Positions 16,778 to 25,228 of a stretch of 64,000 nucleotides of DNA are shown piece by piece. Every line of letters begins with the position of its first letter. Positions within the stretch are counted from its first letter, which is position 1. Position numbers and translations under genes: made by a program. The stretch comes from Poritiphilus flavus. Lineage in GTDB: Bacteria; Bacteroidota; Bacteroidia; Flavobacteriales; Flavobacteriaceae. The notes under the pieces were generated by a model. The model did not search any database. It was not told the origin of the DNA and saw nothing but the letters and a program-made list of their open reading frames with translations. The stretch is taken from contig NZ_WXYO01000009.1 in the NCBI RefSeq assembly GCF_009901585.1, positions 1 through 64,000 of the forward strand, given 5' to 3'.

Positions 16778-17599
16778 TTACATTGTATAATAGCGCAAAG
16801 ATTCTTCCGGGTTGGTAATAAAGGTGTCGCTATTGATGATCTTCTTAGGAGAGAAACCCCAGTATGCCTTGAACAGGTTCACAAAATGTGGTTGGTCAAA
16901 GAACCCGTATTTATAAGCCAGGGATATGTAGGAAGTTGAAGGATCTCCAAATTTGAGTTCTTCCGAAACCTTCCGCAAGCGAATCCCGTTGGAGTACTTT
17001 TGGGGGCTTAAACCGATAGTCCGGGAGAATTTCTGCTCTATGGAACGCGTAGACAGTTTGTTGTTCTTTAAGTAGAGATCCCTTGCTGTTTTGAAGTCGG
17101 CATAGCCGGAATCCAAAATCTGGCAACAGCTTTTTACCAGTTGGATGTCTTTGGGTGATGATATGGGATCCGCCAGGGCAATACTGAGCCGTTCAAGGAT
17201 CTTGTCCAATTGACTCGAGGGTAAGAGGTATTGCAGTTGGCGGTTTAGCTCCGGGTTGATCTCCCCGAGAGGAACAGTTCTATTCAGTGCTTGTTTGAAA
17301 TCAAATCCGCTAAGCGACGCGGCCGCCCAGGGTTCCAGCTTAATGGAAAGCAGGCTGGTGTCTTGTTCTATTTCCAATTCCAGGGGCCTATCCATTTGCC
17401 CGCCAAGGTATATGCCTTCTGAGAAAAAATCACTTCCCGTAGGCCGGATGGTACGGTATCCCTTTCCGGTAACGAACACCATTTCAAAACGACCATCACC
17501 TATCATAATACCGGTGTTCTTCTTAAGCTTTTGGGTCTTGTTTTCCAAAACCCAGATCTTCCTGATATAGGGATGGTACTTTTCTAGTGCTACCTGCAT
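16778..17599 (-). CDS. AraC-family transcriptional regulator (DUF6597-type sensor domain)
   Basis: About 273 residues from the ATG at 17599; a TTG 28 codons upstream (17683) also keeps the frame open, but the family normally starts close to KYHPYIRKIWVLEN, which favours the ATG. The N-terminal sensor resembles DUF6597 (GDGRFEMVFVTG, GGQMDRPLELE). The C-terminal double helix-turn-helix is ARDLYLKNNKLSTRSIEQKF and SLAYKYGFFDQPHFVNLFK, ending in GFSPKKI. It lies 36 bp upstream of the C45 gene on the same strand and probably controls that operon. Confidence 0.8.
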   Translation of the reverse strand: MQVALEKYHPYIRKIWVLENKTQKLKKNTGIMIGDGRFEMVFVTGKGYRTIRPTGSDFFSEGIYLGGQMDRPLELEIEQDTSLLSIKLEPWAAASLSGFDFKQALNRTVPLGEINPELNRQLQYLLPSSQLDKILERLSIALADPISSPKDIQLVKSCCQILDSGYADFKTARDLYLKNNKLSTRSIEQKFSRTIGLSPQKYSNGIRLRKVSEELKFGDPSTSYISLAYKYGFFDQPHFVNLFKAYWGFSPKKIINSDTFITNPEESLRYYTM

Positions 17600-17714
17600 A
17601 GGCTCAGCCAAATGATCTGTCCTTTCCCGGACGGGAATTAAGTTAAGCCATATTTCAAATAAAATCAACTTAATATTGTTCAAACCAAAGTCGTATCGTG
17701 TATTTTTGTTTTGG

Positions 17715-18314
17715 ATGGATACGGTGCTCCTAAAATACCTGCCTGAGCGAGCGGCCTCGCCATGTTTTGATCTGATTAAGGCTTACGGGGTCAACCTGAA
17801 GATCGTAAACCAGCGGGTTACCCGACACGGAGACTACCGCAGATTGCCGGACGGTTCGCATCAGATCACCGTAAATGCCACATCGAACAAATACAGATTC
17901 CTGATTACCCTGATCCATGAGATCGCCCATCTTGTGGCTTTTCAGAAATACGGGCGTCATATTAAGCCGCATGGCAGGGAATGGAAGCATACCTTTCAGT
18001 CGCTCATGCTGCCTTATATAAGACCTGAAATTTTTCCAGCTAAACTCTTGCCCTTACTGGCCAGGCATTTTAAGAATCCCAAAGCGAGTAGCAGCACCGA
18101 CGCTAATTTATCCATTGCATTAAAGGAATACGATTCGGATTCCAACAAGACCTATGTCTTTGAGGTACCCCACGGGTCTCTGTTCAGATTGTACAATGGC
18201 AAACTCTTCAGAAAAGGGAACAAAAGGGTAAAAAGATATGAATGTTTGGAAGTAAAGAGTGGAAAGCTATATCTTTTTCAACCCAATGCGGAAGTTGAAG
18301 TTATAAGCGATTAA
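17715..18314 (+). CDS. SprT-like zinc metalloprotease-domain protein
   Basis: A 199-residue protein from the ATG at 17715 (MDTVLLKYLPERA), chosen because upstream in-frame codons to 17676 would run into the divergent AraC region. The SprT-like zincin motif is LIHEIAHLVAF (about residues 66-76) with a third ligand in KPHGREWKHTF. A basic C-terminal segment with FEVPHGSLFRLYNGKLFRKG looks like the nucleic-acid-binding or zinc-ribbon-like tail, here without a clear four-cysteine set. SprT/Spartan relatives act on DNA-protein crosslinks in eukaryotes; the bacterial role is not established. It is followed after 33 bp by manC. Confidence 0.85.
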   Translation: MDTVLLKYLPERAASPCFDLIKAYGVNLKIVNQRVTRHGDYRRLPDGSHQITVNATSNKYRFLITLIHEIAHLVAFQKYGRHIKPHGREWKHTFQSLMLPYIRPEIFPAKLLPLLARHFKNPKASSSTDANLSIALKEYDSDSNKTYVFEVPHGSLFRLYNGKLFRKGNKRVKRYECLEVKSGKLYLFQPNAEVEVISD

Positions 18315-18347
18315 TTCGAAATCTAACCATTAAACCACAGTTAAAAG

Positions 18348-19427
18348 GTGAATCAAAATTATTATGCAGTGATCATGGCCGGAGGGGTGGGATCACGCTT
18401 CTGGCCAACAAGCACAACTAAAAATCCCAAGCAGTTTCACGACATGCTGGGAACCGGAGATACCCTTATTCAGCGGACTTTTAAAAGGCTGAACAAATTC
18501 ATTCCGACGGAAAATATCCTGATACTCACCAATGAAAGGTATAATGACCTGGTGTTGGAACAGCTTCCACTGATCGGCCAGGAGCAGGTTGTCCTGGAAC
18601 CAGCTATGAGAAATACTTCTCCCTGTATCCTCTACGCGGCTATAAAGATCCAAAAACTAAACCCTGATGCCCAGATGATCGTGGCTCCCAGCGACCATTG
18701 GATAGAAGATGAAGAGGCCTTTGCCAAAGATGTACAGACCTGTTTCGCACTTTGTGAAAAAGAAAGTGTGCTGTGCACCCTTGGGATACAGCCTACCTTT
18801 CCGAATACCGGCTTTGGATATATTGAGTTTACCCAGCAAAAGTCGGACGAACTCTTCAAGGTGGAGAAATTCAGGGAAAAGCCCAATTATGAGACGGCGA
18901 AACACTTTATTGAACAGGGTAATTTTCTTTGGAACGCCGGCATCTTTATGTGGAGCGTAGAGACTATCGTCGATGCATTCAAAACACATCAACCAGATCA
19001 GTACGCCTTGTTCGAAGCAGGTATTCCGGTATGCAATACTGAAAAAGAATGGGACTTTATCGTTGAGAACTACCCCAAGGCGGAGAATATTTCCATTGAC
19101 TACGCCATATTGGAACCCTCAAAACACATCTATGTACTACCCGCCAGTTTTGACTGGAACGACCTGGGCACCTGGGGAGCGCTTTATGAGAAACTGGACA
19201 AGACCGAAGATAACAACGCTTTGGTTAACGGAAAGATGCTGGCCAAAGAAAGCCATGGCAATATGGTACGGACAACCAAGGAGAAAATAGTGGTATTAGA
19301 CAGCCTGGATGATTATATTGTGGTAGACAATGAAAAAGTTCTATTGATATTTCCCAAATCCAAGGAACAGGACATCAAGCAGATCCTGGCCGAAGTAAAA
19401 GATAAGTTTGGAGATCATTACGCTTAA
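18348..19427 (+). CDS. manC: Mannose-1-phosphate guanylyltransferase
   Basis: A 359-residue nucleotidyltransferase that makes GDP-mannose from mannose-1-phosphate and GTP for glycans. The N-terminal signature is AVIMAGGVGSRFWPTSTTKN with PKQF (about residues 7-30); the sugar-binding FREKPN (about 181-186), NAGIFMWS and SFDWNDLGTWGAL are all in place. The start is GTG at 18348: no ATG precedes the motif. The protein stops after the nucleotidyltransferase and left-handed helix regions and has no fused isomerase cupin domain, so it is the monofunctional type. It is 2 bp upstream of the DUF389 gene. Confidence 0.93.
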   Translation: MNQNYYAVIMAGGVGSRFWPTSTTKNPKQFHDMLGTGDTLIQRTFKRLNKFIPTENILILTNERYNDLVLEQLPLIGQEQVVLEPAMRNTSPCILYAAIKIQKLNPDAQMIVAPSDHWIEDEEAFAKDVQTCFALCEKESVLCTLGIQPTFPNTGFGYIEFTQQKSDELFKVEKFREKPNYETAKHFIEQGNFLWNAGIFMWSVETIVDAFKTHQPDQYALFEAGIPVCNTEKEWDFIVENYPKAENISIDYAILEPSKHIYVLPASFDWNDLGTWGALYEKLDKTEDNNALVNGKMLAKESHGNMVRTTKEKIVVLDSLDDYIVVDNEKVLLIFPKSKEQDIKQILAEVKDKFGDHYA

Positions 19428-19429
19428 TT

Positions 19430-20890
19430 ATGAATGAAACTAACGAAAACTACAGCCCCGAGGAAGAAGAAAAACTAAGTATTGAAGAGGTTGAAAAGAA
19501 TTTTCAGGGGCTGTTGGGAAGCGCCAGAAAGTTTCTTTCCGAACTGCTCGACATCCGTAAAAACACGGACCAGGAAGCCACCAAAGAGGCCATTATAGCA
19601 GACATTCCCTTTAAGGGACATACCTCCTGGATCCTGGTTTGTTCCATTTTTATCGCTTCTGTTGGTCTGAATGCCAATTCCACTGCTGTAGTTATCGGAG
19701 CCATGTTAATTTCACCATTGATGGGGCCTATTCTGGGGATGGGCATGTCTTTGGCTACAAACGATATCGACACATTGCGCCGCTCCCTCAAGAACCTCGC
19801 TGTTATGGTTGTCTTAAGCGTGCTTACGGCCTTTTTGTTCTTTTACTTTTTTCCAATTCAGGATGAGTCTTCGGAACTGCTGGCACGAACAAAACCGGAT
19901 ATCCGCGACGTACTTATCGCATTTTTTGGCGGCCTGGCCCTGGTTATTGCCAGGGCAAAAAAAGGAACTATTGCAACAGTTATTTTCGGTGTTGCGATTG
20001 CAACCGCCCTGATGCCCCCTTTATGTACTGTGGGATTTGGATTGGCAATTGGCAATTTTGAGTATGCCGGAGGTGCATTGCTGCTTTTTGGCATCAATAC
20101 TATTTTTATAGGCCTCGCTACTTTTCTGGTGCTAAAATTGCTGCGCTTTCCGATGGTGCGCTACGCTAATTCGAGGAGAAGAAGATTGATCGCCAGATTG
20201 GTGTCAGTAACCGCCCTGGCCGTAATGATACCTTCAGGGCTTATTTTTTACGATGTTTTTGAAGAATTCCGGTTCAAGAAACAGGCCAATGAATTTATTG
20301 AAGAAAATGTAGTTCCATATCAATTCTCAGGTGAAGGCCGGTTCCTTGAAGATTTTACAGACCTTGAATACAACGATGGGGATAACCCCCTGATTGAATT
20401 GGTATTTATGGGTAATGAGACCATTCCGGAAAACGTTATTGCTACCTGGACGGGGCAGAAGAATAGCTATGACAAGCTGGAAAACGCCGAACTGAAAGTG
20501 ATCCAGGGTTCAAACAACGAGGCCGCAGACCAATTGAAATATGTCAATGAATTGTACGAAAGCAAAAAGGCAGAATTGCTAAATAAAGATGAACGGATCC
20601 GTCTTCTGGAGGATGAGTTGGCCAGCCTTAGCAAGATAGCAGCCAATCAAATACCTCTGAAGGATATCAGCGCCGAGGCCCTGACCAATTACGAAAACCT
20701 CGCGAGCCTTTCCTACGCCCAGACTATTATTACGGACTTTAAAAAATGGGATACGCTCCCTGTTTTTGAGGTAAAATGGAAGCAGGATTCTGACCGGAAT
20801 AAGGTCTCAAACGATATGAAAAAACTACAGGAATGGTTGAGGCTTAGAACCAAAAACAATAAGATCCAATTAAAACAAGTAACAAACTAG
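19430..20890 (+). CDS. DUF389 family membrane protein
   Basis: A 486-residue protein. An acidic N-terminal segment of about 60 residues is followed by the DUF389 membrane domain with about six to seven helices (about residues 60-290). Typical motifs are GLNANSTAVVIGAMLISPLM (about 79-98) and the helix pair ending IATALMPPLCTVGFGLAIGN. The last 190 residues form a soluble, partly coiled-coil tail (YVNELYESKKAELLNKDERI). Function of the family is unknown. Its TAG stop overlaps the stop of the convergent mlaF in a shared CTAG. Confidence 0.88.
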   Translation: MNETNENYSPEEEEKLSIEEVEKNFQGLLGSARKFLSELLDIRKNTDQEATKEAIIADIPFKGHTSWILVCSIFIASVGLNANSTAVVIGAMLISPLMGPILGMGMSLATNDIDTLRRSLKNLAVMVVLSVLTAFLFFYFFPIQDESSELLARTKPDIRDVLIAFFGGLALVIARAKKGTIATVIFGVAIATALMPPLCTVGFGLAIGNFEYAGGALLLFGINTIFIGLATFLVLKLLRFPMVRYANSRRRRLIARLVSVTALAVMIPSGLIFYDVFEEFRFKKQANEFIEENVVPYQFSGEGRFLEDFTDLEYNDGDNPLIELVFMGNETIPENVIATWTGQKNSYDKLENAELKVIQGSNNEAADQLKYVNELYESKKAELLNKDERIRLLEDELASLSKIAANQIPLKDISAEALTNYENLASLSYAQTIITDFKKWDTLPVFEVKWKQDSDRNKVSNDMKKLQEWLRLRTKNNKIQLKQVTN

Positions 20891-21654
20891 TTACGTTCTT
20901 CCAGGTACATCTGGCGTACTTTTTTAAAGAGCTCTGAGGAATAGACGAAATTGGTAACAGCAGCATTGTCCGTTTTAAAGATCTCTTTATTACTGCCTTC
21001 CCACTCTTTGAAGCCGTCTTTTAAGAAAATGATCTTTTCTCCTATCTCCATCACGGAGTTCATATCGTGACTGTTGATTACCGTGGTGATGTTGTATTCC
21101 TTGGTGATCTCCTGGATGAGATTGTCTATAAGAATGGCTGTCTTGGGATCCAGTCCTGAGTTGGGTTCATCACAGAAGAGGTATTTGGGGTTCATTACTA
21201 TGGCCCGCGCAATGGCGACACGCTTTTGCATACCTCCGGAAATCTCCGATGGGTATTTGTGGTGCGCGTCGATCAGGTTTACCCTTTTTAAAACAAAGTC
21301 TACACGATCCTGCATTTCGGACCTGGACTGTTTGGTGAACATTTCAAGCGGGAACATGACGTTTCCCTCCACGGTCATAGAATCGAACAGGGCGCTTCCC
21401 TGAAATACCATTCCCATTTCCTGGCGAAGGTCCCGCTTTTCATCTAAACTGAGTTCGGAATAGACCTGCCCTTCATAGGCTATTTTACCCTCCTCCGGAG
21501 TGAACAGACCCAACAGGCACTTGAGGAATACGGTCTTACCGGATCCACTTTGTCCTATGATGAGGTTGGTTTTGCCCTTCTCAAAACTGGTGCTGATCCC
21601 CTTGAGTACATGGGCCTCTCCAAATGATTTATGCAAGTTTTCTACTTCTATCAT
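20887..21654 (-). CDS. mlaF: MlaF-type ABC transporter ATP-binding protein
   Basis: A 255-residue ATPase of the Mla lipid-transport type. Walker A is IIGQSGSGKTVFLK (about residues 33-46), the Q-loop lies in MGMVFQGSALFDSMTV, the signature is EISGGMQKRVAIARA (about 138-152) and Walker B is YLFCDEPNSGLDP. GGMQKR in place of GGQ and the Ser-Ala-Leu-Phe-Asp segment are typical of MlaF. With MlaE it moves phospholipids between the inner membrane and a periplasmic MCE protein. Its start overlaps the mlaE stop (TGATG), so the two are translationally coupled. No mlaD gene follows. Confidence 0.9.
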   Translation of the reverse strand: MIEVENLHKSFGEAHVLKGISTSFEKGKTNLIIGQSGSGKTVFLKCLLGLFTPEEGKIAYEGQVYSELSLDEKRDLRQEMGMVFQGSALFDSMTVEGNVMFPLEMFTKQSRSEMQDRVDFVLKRVNLIDAHHKYPSEISGGMQKRVAIARAIVMNPKYLFCDEPNSGLDPKTAILIDNLIQEITKEYNITTVINSHDMNSVMEIGEKIIFLKDGFKEWEGSNKEIFKTDNAAVTNFVYSSELFKKVRQMYLEERN

Positions 21655-22391
21655 CAGCCCAGTAAAAGAGAGGTTAATATAAAGTTCAATATAATGATCA
21701 CCACACTGGTCCAGACAAAGGAGGTTGTACTGGCCTTACCCACTTCCAGTGCCCCGCCTTTCATATAATAGCCGTGGTAAGAAGGCACTGTGGCGATAAC
21801 AATGGCAAAAACCAGGGATTTAATGAAGGAGTAGCTCACGTGAAAGGGTATAAAATCCAGTTGAAGACCCTGTATGAAATCAGCACTGGAGGTATGCCCG
21901 CCAAAAACACCGGCTGCCCAGCCACCAAAAATACCAACGTACATGGCTATGGCAACTACAAAGGGATAGAGCAGCATGGCGATTATTTTAGGAAAAACCA
22001 GATAATTCAATGAATTTACACCCATAACCTCCAGGGCGTCTATTTGTTCAGTAACCCTCATAGTACCAATACTGGAGGTAATGTAAGAACCTACCTTTCC
22101 GGCCATTATGATGGAGGTAAAAGTGGGCGCGAATTCCAGGATAACGGACTGACGGGTGGCAAATCCAATAAGGTTTTTGGGAATTAAGGGGTTTGTTAGG
22201 TTCAGTGCTGTTTGAATAGCCACAACCCCACCAATAAAAATGGAGATGAAAATAATAATCCCCATAGAGCCATATACCAGTTCATCTATCTCCTTAAGGA
22301 TCAAAGACTTCATAACGGACCATTTGGTGGGCTTTTTAAAGACCTCTTTGACCATTATTGCGTAACTCCCAATTGATGCGATATAATTCAT
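21654..22391 (-). CDS. mlaE: MlaE-type ABC transporter permease
   Basis: A 245-residue permease with about five membrane helices. Recognisable MlaE segments are IFIGGVVAIQTALNLTNPL (about residues 50-68), the helix containing EFAPTFTSIIMAGKVGSYIT, and GTMRVTEQIDALEVMGVNSL (about 108-127), the conserved coupling region that contacts MlaF. VPSYHGYYMKGGALEVGKAS is also a family hallmark. It begins the two-gene mlaE-mlaF unit. In this window the MCE-domain partner MlaD is missing and must be encoded elsewhere. Confidence 0.92.
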   Translation of the reverse strand: MNYIASIGSYAIMVKEVFKKPTKWSVMKSLILKEIDELVYGSMGIIIFISIFIGGVVAIQTALNLTNPLIPKNLIGFATRQSVILEFAPTFTSIIMAGKVGSYITSSIGTMRVTEQIDALEVMGVNSLNYLVFPKIIAMLLYPFVVAIAMYVGIFGGWAAGVFGGHTSSADFIQGLQLDFIPFHVSYSFIKSLVFAIVIATVPSYHGYYMKGGALEVGKASTTSFVWTSVVIIILNFILTSLLLG

Positions 22392-22501
22392 GAAAAGGGT
22401 ATCGACTTCAGTCCGTAAAAATAATAATATTAGCCTTCATTTGATCTTTATCTAAAATTTTAAAGCTTTATTTAATTATTTTTAGTCTCAATAATATTGG
22501 C

Positions 22502-24184
22502 ATGATCCACAAGAGAATCACTCTGATAATTGCTGTGATATTCACAGCCTTTATGGTAAGCCCTGCCTTGCCGCAAAGAAAATCCAAAAACAAGGAACAA
22601 TCCATCGAGATTAAGCCACCCTTCGCCAGGCCAAAATTGGTGGTCGGGATCGTGGTTGATCAGATGCGTTATGACTATTTGACCCGGTTCTGGAACCACT
22701 ATGGCAATGGTGGGTTCAAGCGTCTGGTAGCAGAGGGTTTTAACTGTAAAAATAACCATTTTGATTACGCTCAGACCAAAACAGGTCCCGGTCATGCCTC
22801 CGTATACACGGGGACTACTCCTGCCAATCATGGGATCCTTGCCAACGATTGGTATGACAGGCAGCAGGAGAAAGAAGTCTATTGTGCTTCGGACGATAGT
22901 CGTAATACGATTGGAACGAATTCGGATGCGGGAAAAATGTCACCTCACCGTTTACAGGTGACCACCATTACTGACCAATTGAGACTGCATTATCAGCAGC
23001 GCTCCAAGGTGATCGCTATAGCCATTAAGGATCGCGGTGCCGTATTGCCGGGAGGGCATATGGCCAATGCGGCTTACTGGTTTGAAGGGGAGGACACGGG
23101 CCAATGGATCAGCAGTTCCTATTATATGAACCAACTTCCGCAATGGGTGATCAATTTCAATGCCTCGGGCAAGATCAAAGCCTATAAGCAGGCATGGAAC
23201 ACCTATAAGAACATCTCAGAGTATATTGAAAGTGCCCCGGACAATAGTCCGTACGAAGGCGTTTTTGAAGATGAAGCCAGCCCGGTATTTCCGCATAGCA
23301 CGCCCAATCTCCTGAGCAAGGAAAGGGATTTTGAGATCCTGAAATATACCCCATTTGGGAATAGCCTGACTACGGATTTTGCCATTGAAGCTTTGCAGAA
23401 CGAGCAATTGGGGACGGATCCTATAACGGATTTTCTGGCTGTCAGTTTTTCCAGCACGGATTATGTCGGCCATAAATACGGGGTGAACTCCAAAGAAGTC
23501 CAGGACACTTATATACGTCTGGACCGGGACCTGGAAAGGTTGTTGAATACGCTGGATTTGAAGGTTGGGGCAGGAGCTTACACGGTTTTTCTCACCGCGG
23601 ATCACGGTGCGATACCGGCTCCCGGATTTCTGAAAGCCAGGAAATTCCCGGCCGGGTTTATGCGGGAGGAAGAAGTAAAGCTAAAACTGGAAGAATTCCT
23701 GAAGTATTCCTATGGCACGACGGATATCCTGATGAATATTTCAAATGATCAGCTGTTTCTGGACAGGCGTGTTGTACAAAACCTGGATCTGGAACTTTCG
23801 AAAGTGCAGGAGACCTTAGCGGCAGAATTGTTGTCCTATGGCCCCTATTCCCAAGTGTATACCGCCCATCAGATGAAGTCTTCTCAGTTCACGGCCGGCA
23901 TACCGTATTTGCTCCAGAAGGGTTATAATCATGCGGGTTCGGGAGATGTATTGATGGTATTGAAACCGGGCTTTATCGAATACCGTGCGGCAGGTTCCAC
24001 CCATGGCAGTCCACATCCGTATGACACCCATGTACCTCTGTTGTTTTTCGGTAATGGTATTAGACAGGGAAGCACCGTGGAGCGAACGGAGATCTCGGAT
24101 ATAGCCCCTACCATATCTGCCTTACTCGGAATCGCTTTTCCAAACGGAGCTACGGGAATGCCTGTTTCACAGGTGCTAAAATAG
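22502..24184 (+). CDS. pafA: PafA-type alkaline phosphatase family protein
   Basis: A 560-residue secreted phosphatase with a signal peptide (ending about MVSPALPQ). The metal site starts at IVVDQMRYDYLTRF; the nucleophile Thr is in QTKTGPGHASVYTG (about residues 90-103), and the PafA-specific Asn and Lys/Arg pair are in ILANDWYDR and AIKDRGAVLPGGH. Later metal ligands are in FSSTDYVGHKYG, FLTADHGA and STHGSPHPYDTHVPL. All the catalytic residues expected for the calcium-independent PafA of marine flavobacteria are visible, so it is probably an active phosphate-scavenging enzyme in the periplasm. It overlaps the convergent glycosyltransferase by 9 bp. Confidence 0.88.
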   Translation: MIHKRITLIIAVIFTAFMVSPALPQRKSKNKEQSIEIKPPFARPKLVVGIVVDQMRYDYLTRFWNHYGNGGFKRLVAEGFNCKNNHFDYAQTKTGPGHASVYTGTTPANHGILANDWYDRQQEKEVYCASDDSRNTIGTNSDAGKMSPHRLQVTTITDQLRLHYQQRSKVIAIAIKDRGAVLPGGHMANAAYWFEGEDTGQWISSSYYMNQLPQWVINFNASGKIKAYKQAWNTYKNISEYIESAPDNSPYEGVFEDEASPVFPHSTPNLLSKERDFEILKYTPFGNSLTTDFAIEALQNEQLGTDPITDFLAVSFSSTDYVGHKYGVNSKEVQDTYIRLDRDLERLLNTLDLKVGAGAYTVFLTADHGAIPAPGFLKARKFPAGFMREEEVKLKLEEFLKYSYGTTDILMNISNDQLFLDRRVVQNLDLELSKVQETLAAELLSYGPYSQVYTAHQMKSSQFTAGIPYLLQKGYNHAGSGDVLMVLKPGFIEYRAAGSTHGSPHPYDTHVPLLFFGNGIRQGSTVERTEISDIAPTISALLGIAFPNGATGMPVSQVLK

Positions 24185-25036
24185 CTTGGCCCGTATCTTG
24201 GTCCACCGGTATTTTCGAATAAAATTACCTTCTTCTTCAGAGACTATAAAGGGAATCTTATCCTTTTGTGCACGCCAATAGCCTTGTAAATTATAAATAA
24301 ATACCGCAGGCTTTTTTCGTTGCCATGCCATTTTGAGGGAAGCGATAAGACACAGCAATAACCCATATCTCATTTTGTACAATGCTGTGCCCTGTAACCT
24401 GGCTGTATTGCTACTGTAGGAGCCGCCGGTGGGTCGCAGGTGTTTAACCGTTAAGCTGTGATCAGTAAGAACGGAATAACCGTGGTATTGCACCAAAAGC
24501 TCATCCAGGGTGTCCCACCCTATGGAAGCCCTGAGACCGCCAATTTTCTTGAAACACTCTGCCGAATACATCTTAATCGGTCCGCGAACATGAGATTTAT
24601 TGGAGATCGCCTCATATACCCACTTACCATTCCTTTCGATGAACAGTAGCCCTGAACACAAACCAAGTTGGTTATCTGAATGGAAGTGGTTTAATATCTT
24701 TTCAAAGTAATCGCCCGGAAGTACAATATCGGCGTCAAATTTTCCAATAAACCGGAATTTGTTTTTAGAGTGCGACAATCCCTTATTAAAGGCATCCACC
24801 ACCTTTTTTCCTGGAATATGAAGTTCTGAAGAGTGGTTTTGAACAAGATGTATCCAATGGTGTTTTTCACTAAAGCCCTTGGCGATCTCAAAAGTGCCGT
24901 CCGTAGAATTGTCGTCTACTATAATGAGTTCAGTGGGTTGTTGAGTTTGGGAAACGAAGGAATTTAGACACAAGCTGAGGTTTTCCTCTTCATTGTGGGT
25001 AGGAATAATTATGGTTGTACTTGATTTGTCAGACAT
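24176..25036 (-). CDS. Family 2 glycosyltransferase
   Basis: A 286-residue GT-A glycosyltransferase from the ATG at 25036 (MSDKSSTTIIIPTHN); the longer frame to 25132 adds 32 residues that do not fit the family. TTIIIPTHNEEENLSLCLNS (about residues 7-26), LIIVDDNSTDGT and the metal-binding DxD in IGKFDADIVLPGDYF (about 115) are clear. The C-terminus is basic and without strong transmembrane helices. Donor and acceptor are unknown. It ends within the last codons of pafA on the other strand and is not in an evident polysaccharide cluster. Confidence 0.88.
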   Translation of the reverse strand: MSDKSSTTIIIPTHNEEENLSLCLNSFVSQTQQPTELIIVDDNSTDGTFEIAKGFSEKHHWIHLVQNHSSELHIPGKKVVDAFNKGLSHSKNKFRFIGKFDADIVLPGDYFEKILNHFHSDNQLGLCSGLLFIERNGKWVYEAISNKSHVRGPIKMYSAECFKKIGGLRASIGWDTLDELLVQYHGYSVLTDHSLTVKHLRPTGGSYSSNTARLQGTALYKMRYGLLLCLIASLKMAWQRKKPAVFIYNLQGYWRAQKDKIPFIVSEEEGNFIRKYRWTKIRAKLF

Positions 25037-25228
25037 TATCGCTCTTTTGGCCCTTGAATGCTCAGGGCTATCGGCATGCTTTGGTAGCAGTATAGCTGAG
25101 ACTTGCAGAAATTTCCCAGCTAATTTAAACAATCAGCTTATAATACGGTCTTCTATACCAAAATATGTGGTTGGAGAAAAGGCAGCGATGGATTTATGAT
25201 CAGTGAACTGCTACACCTGGATCTTGCA

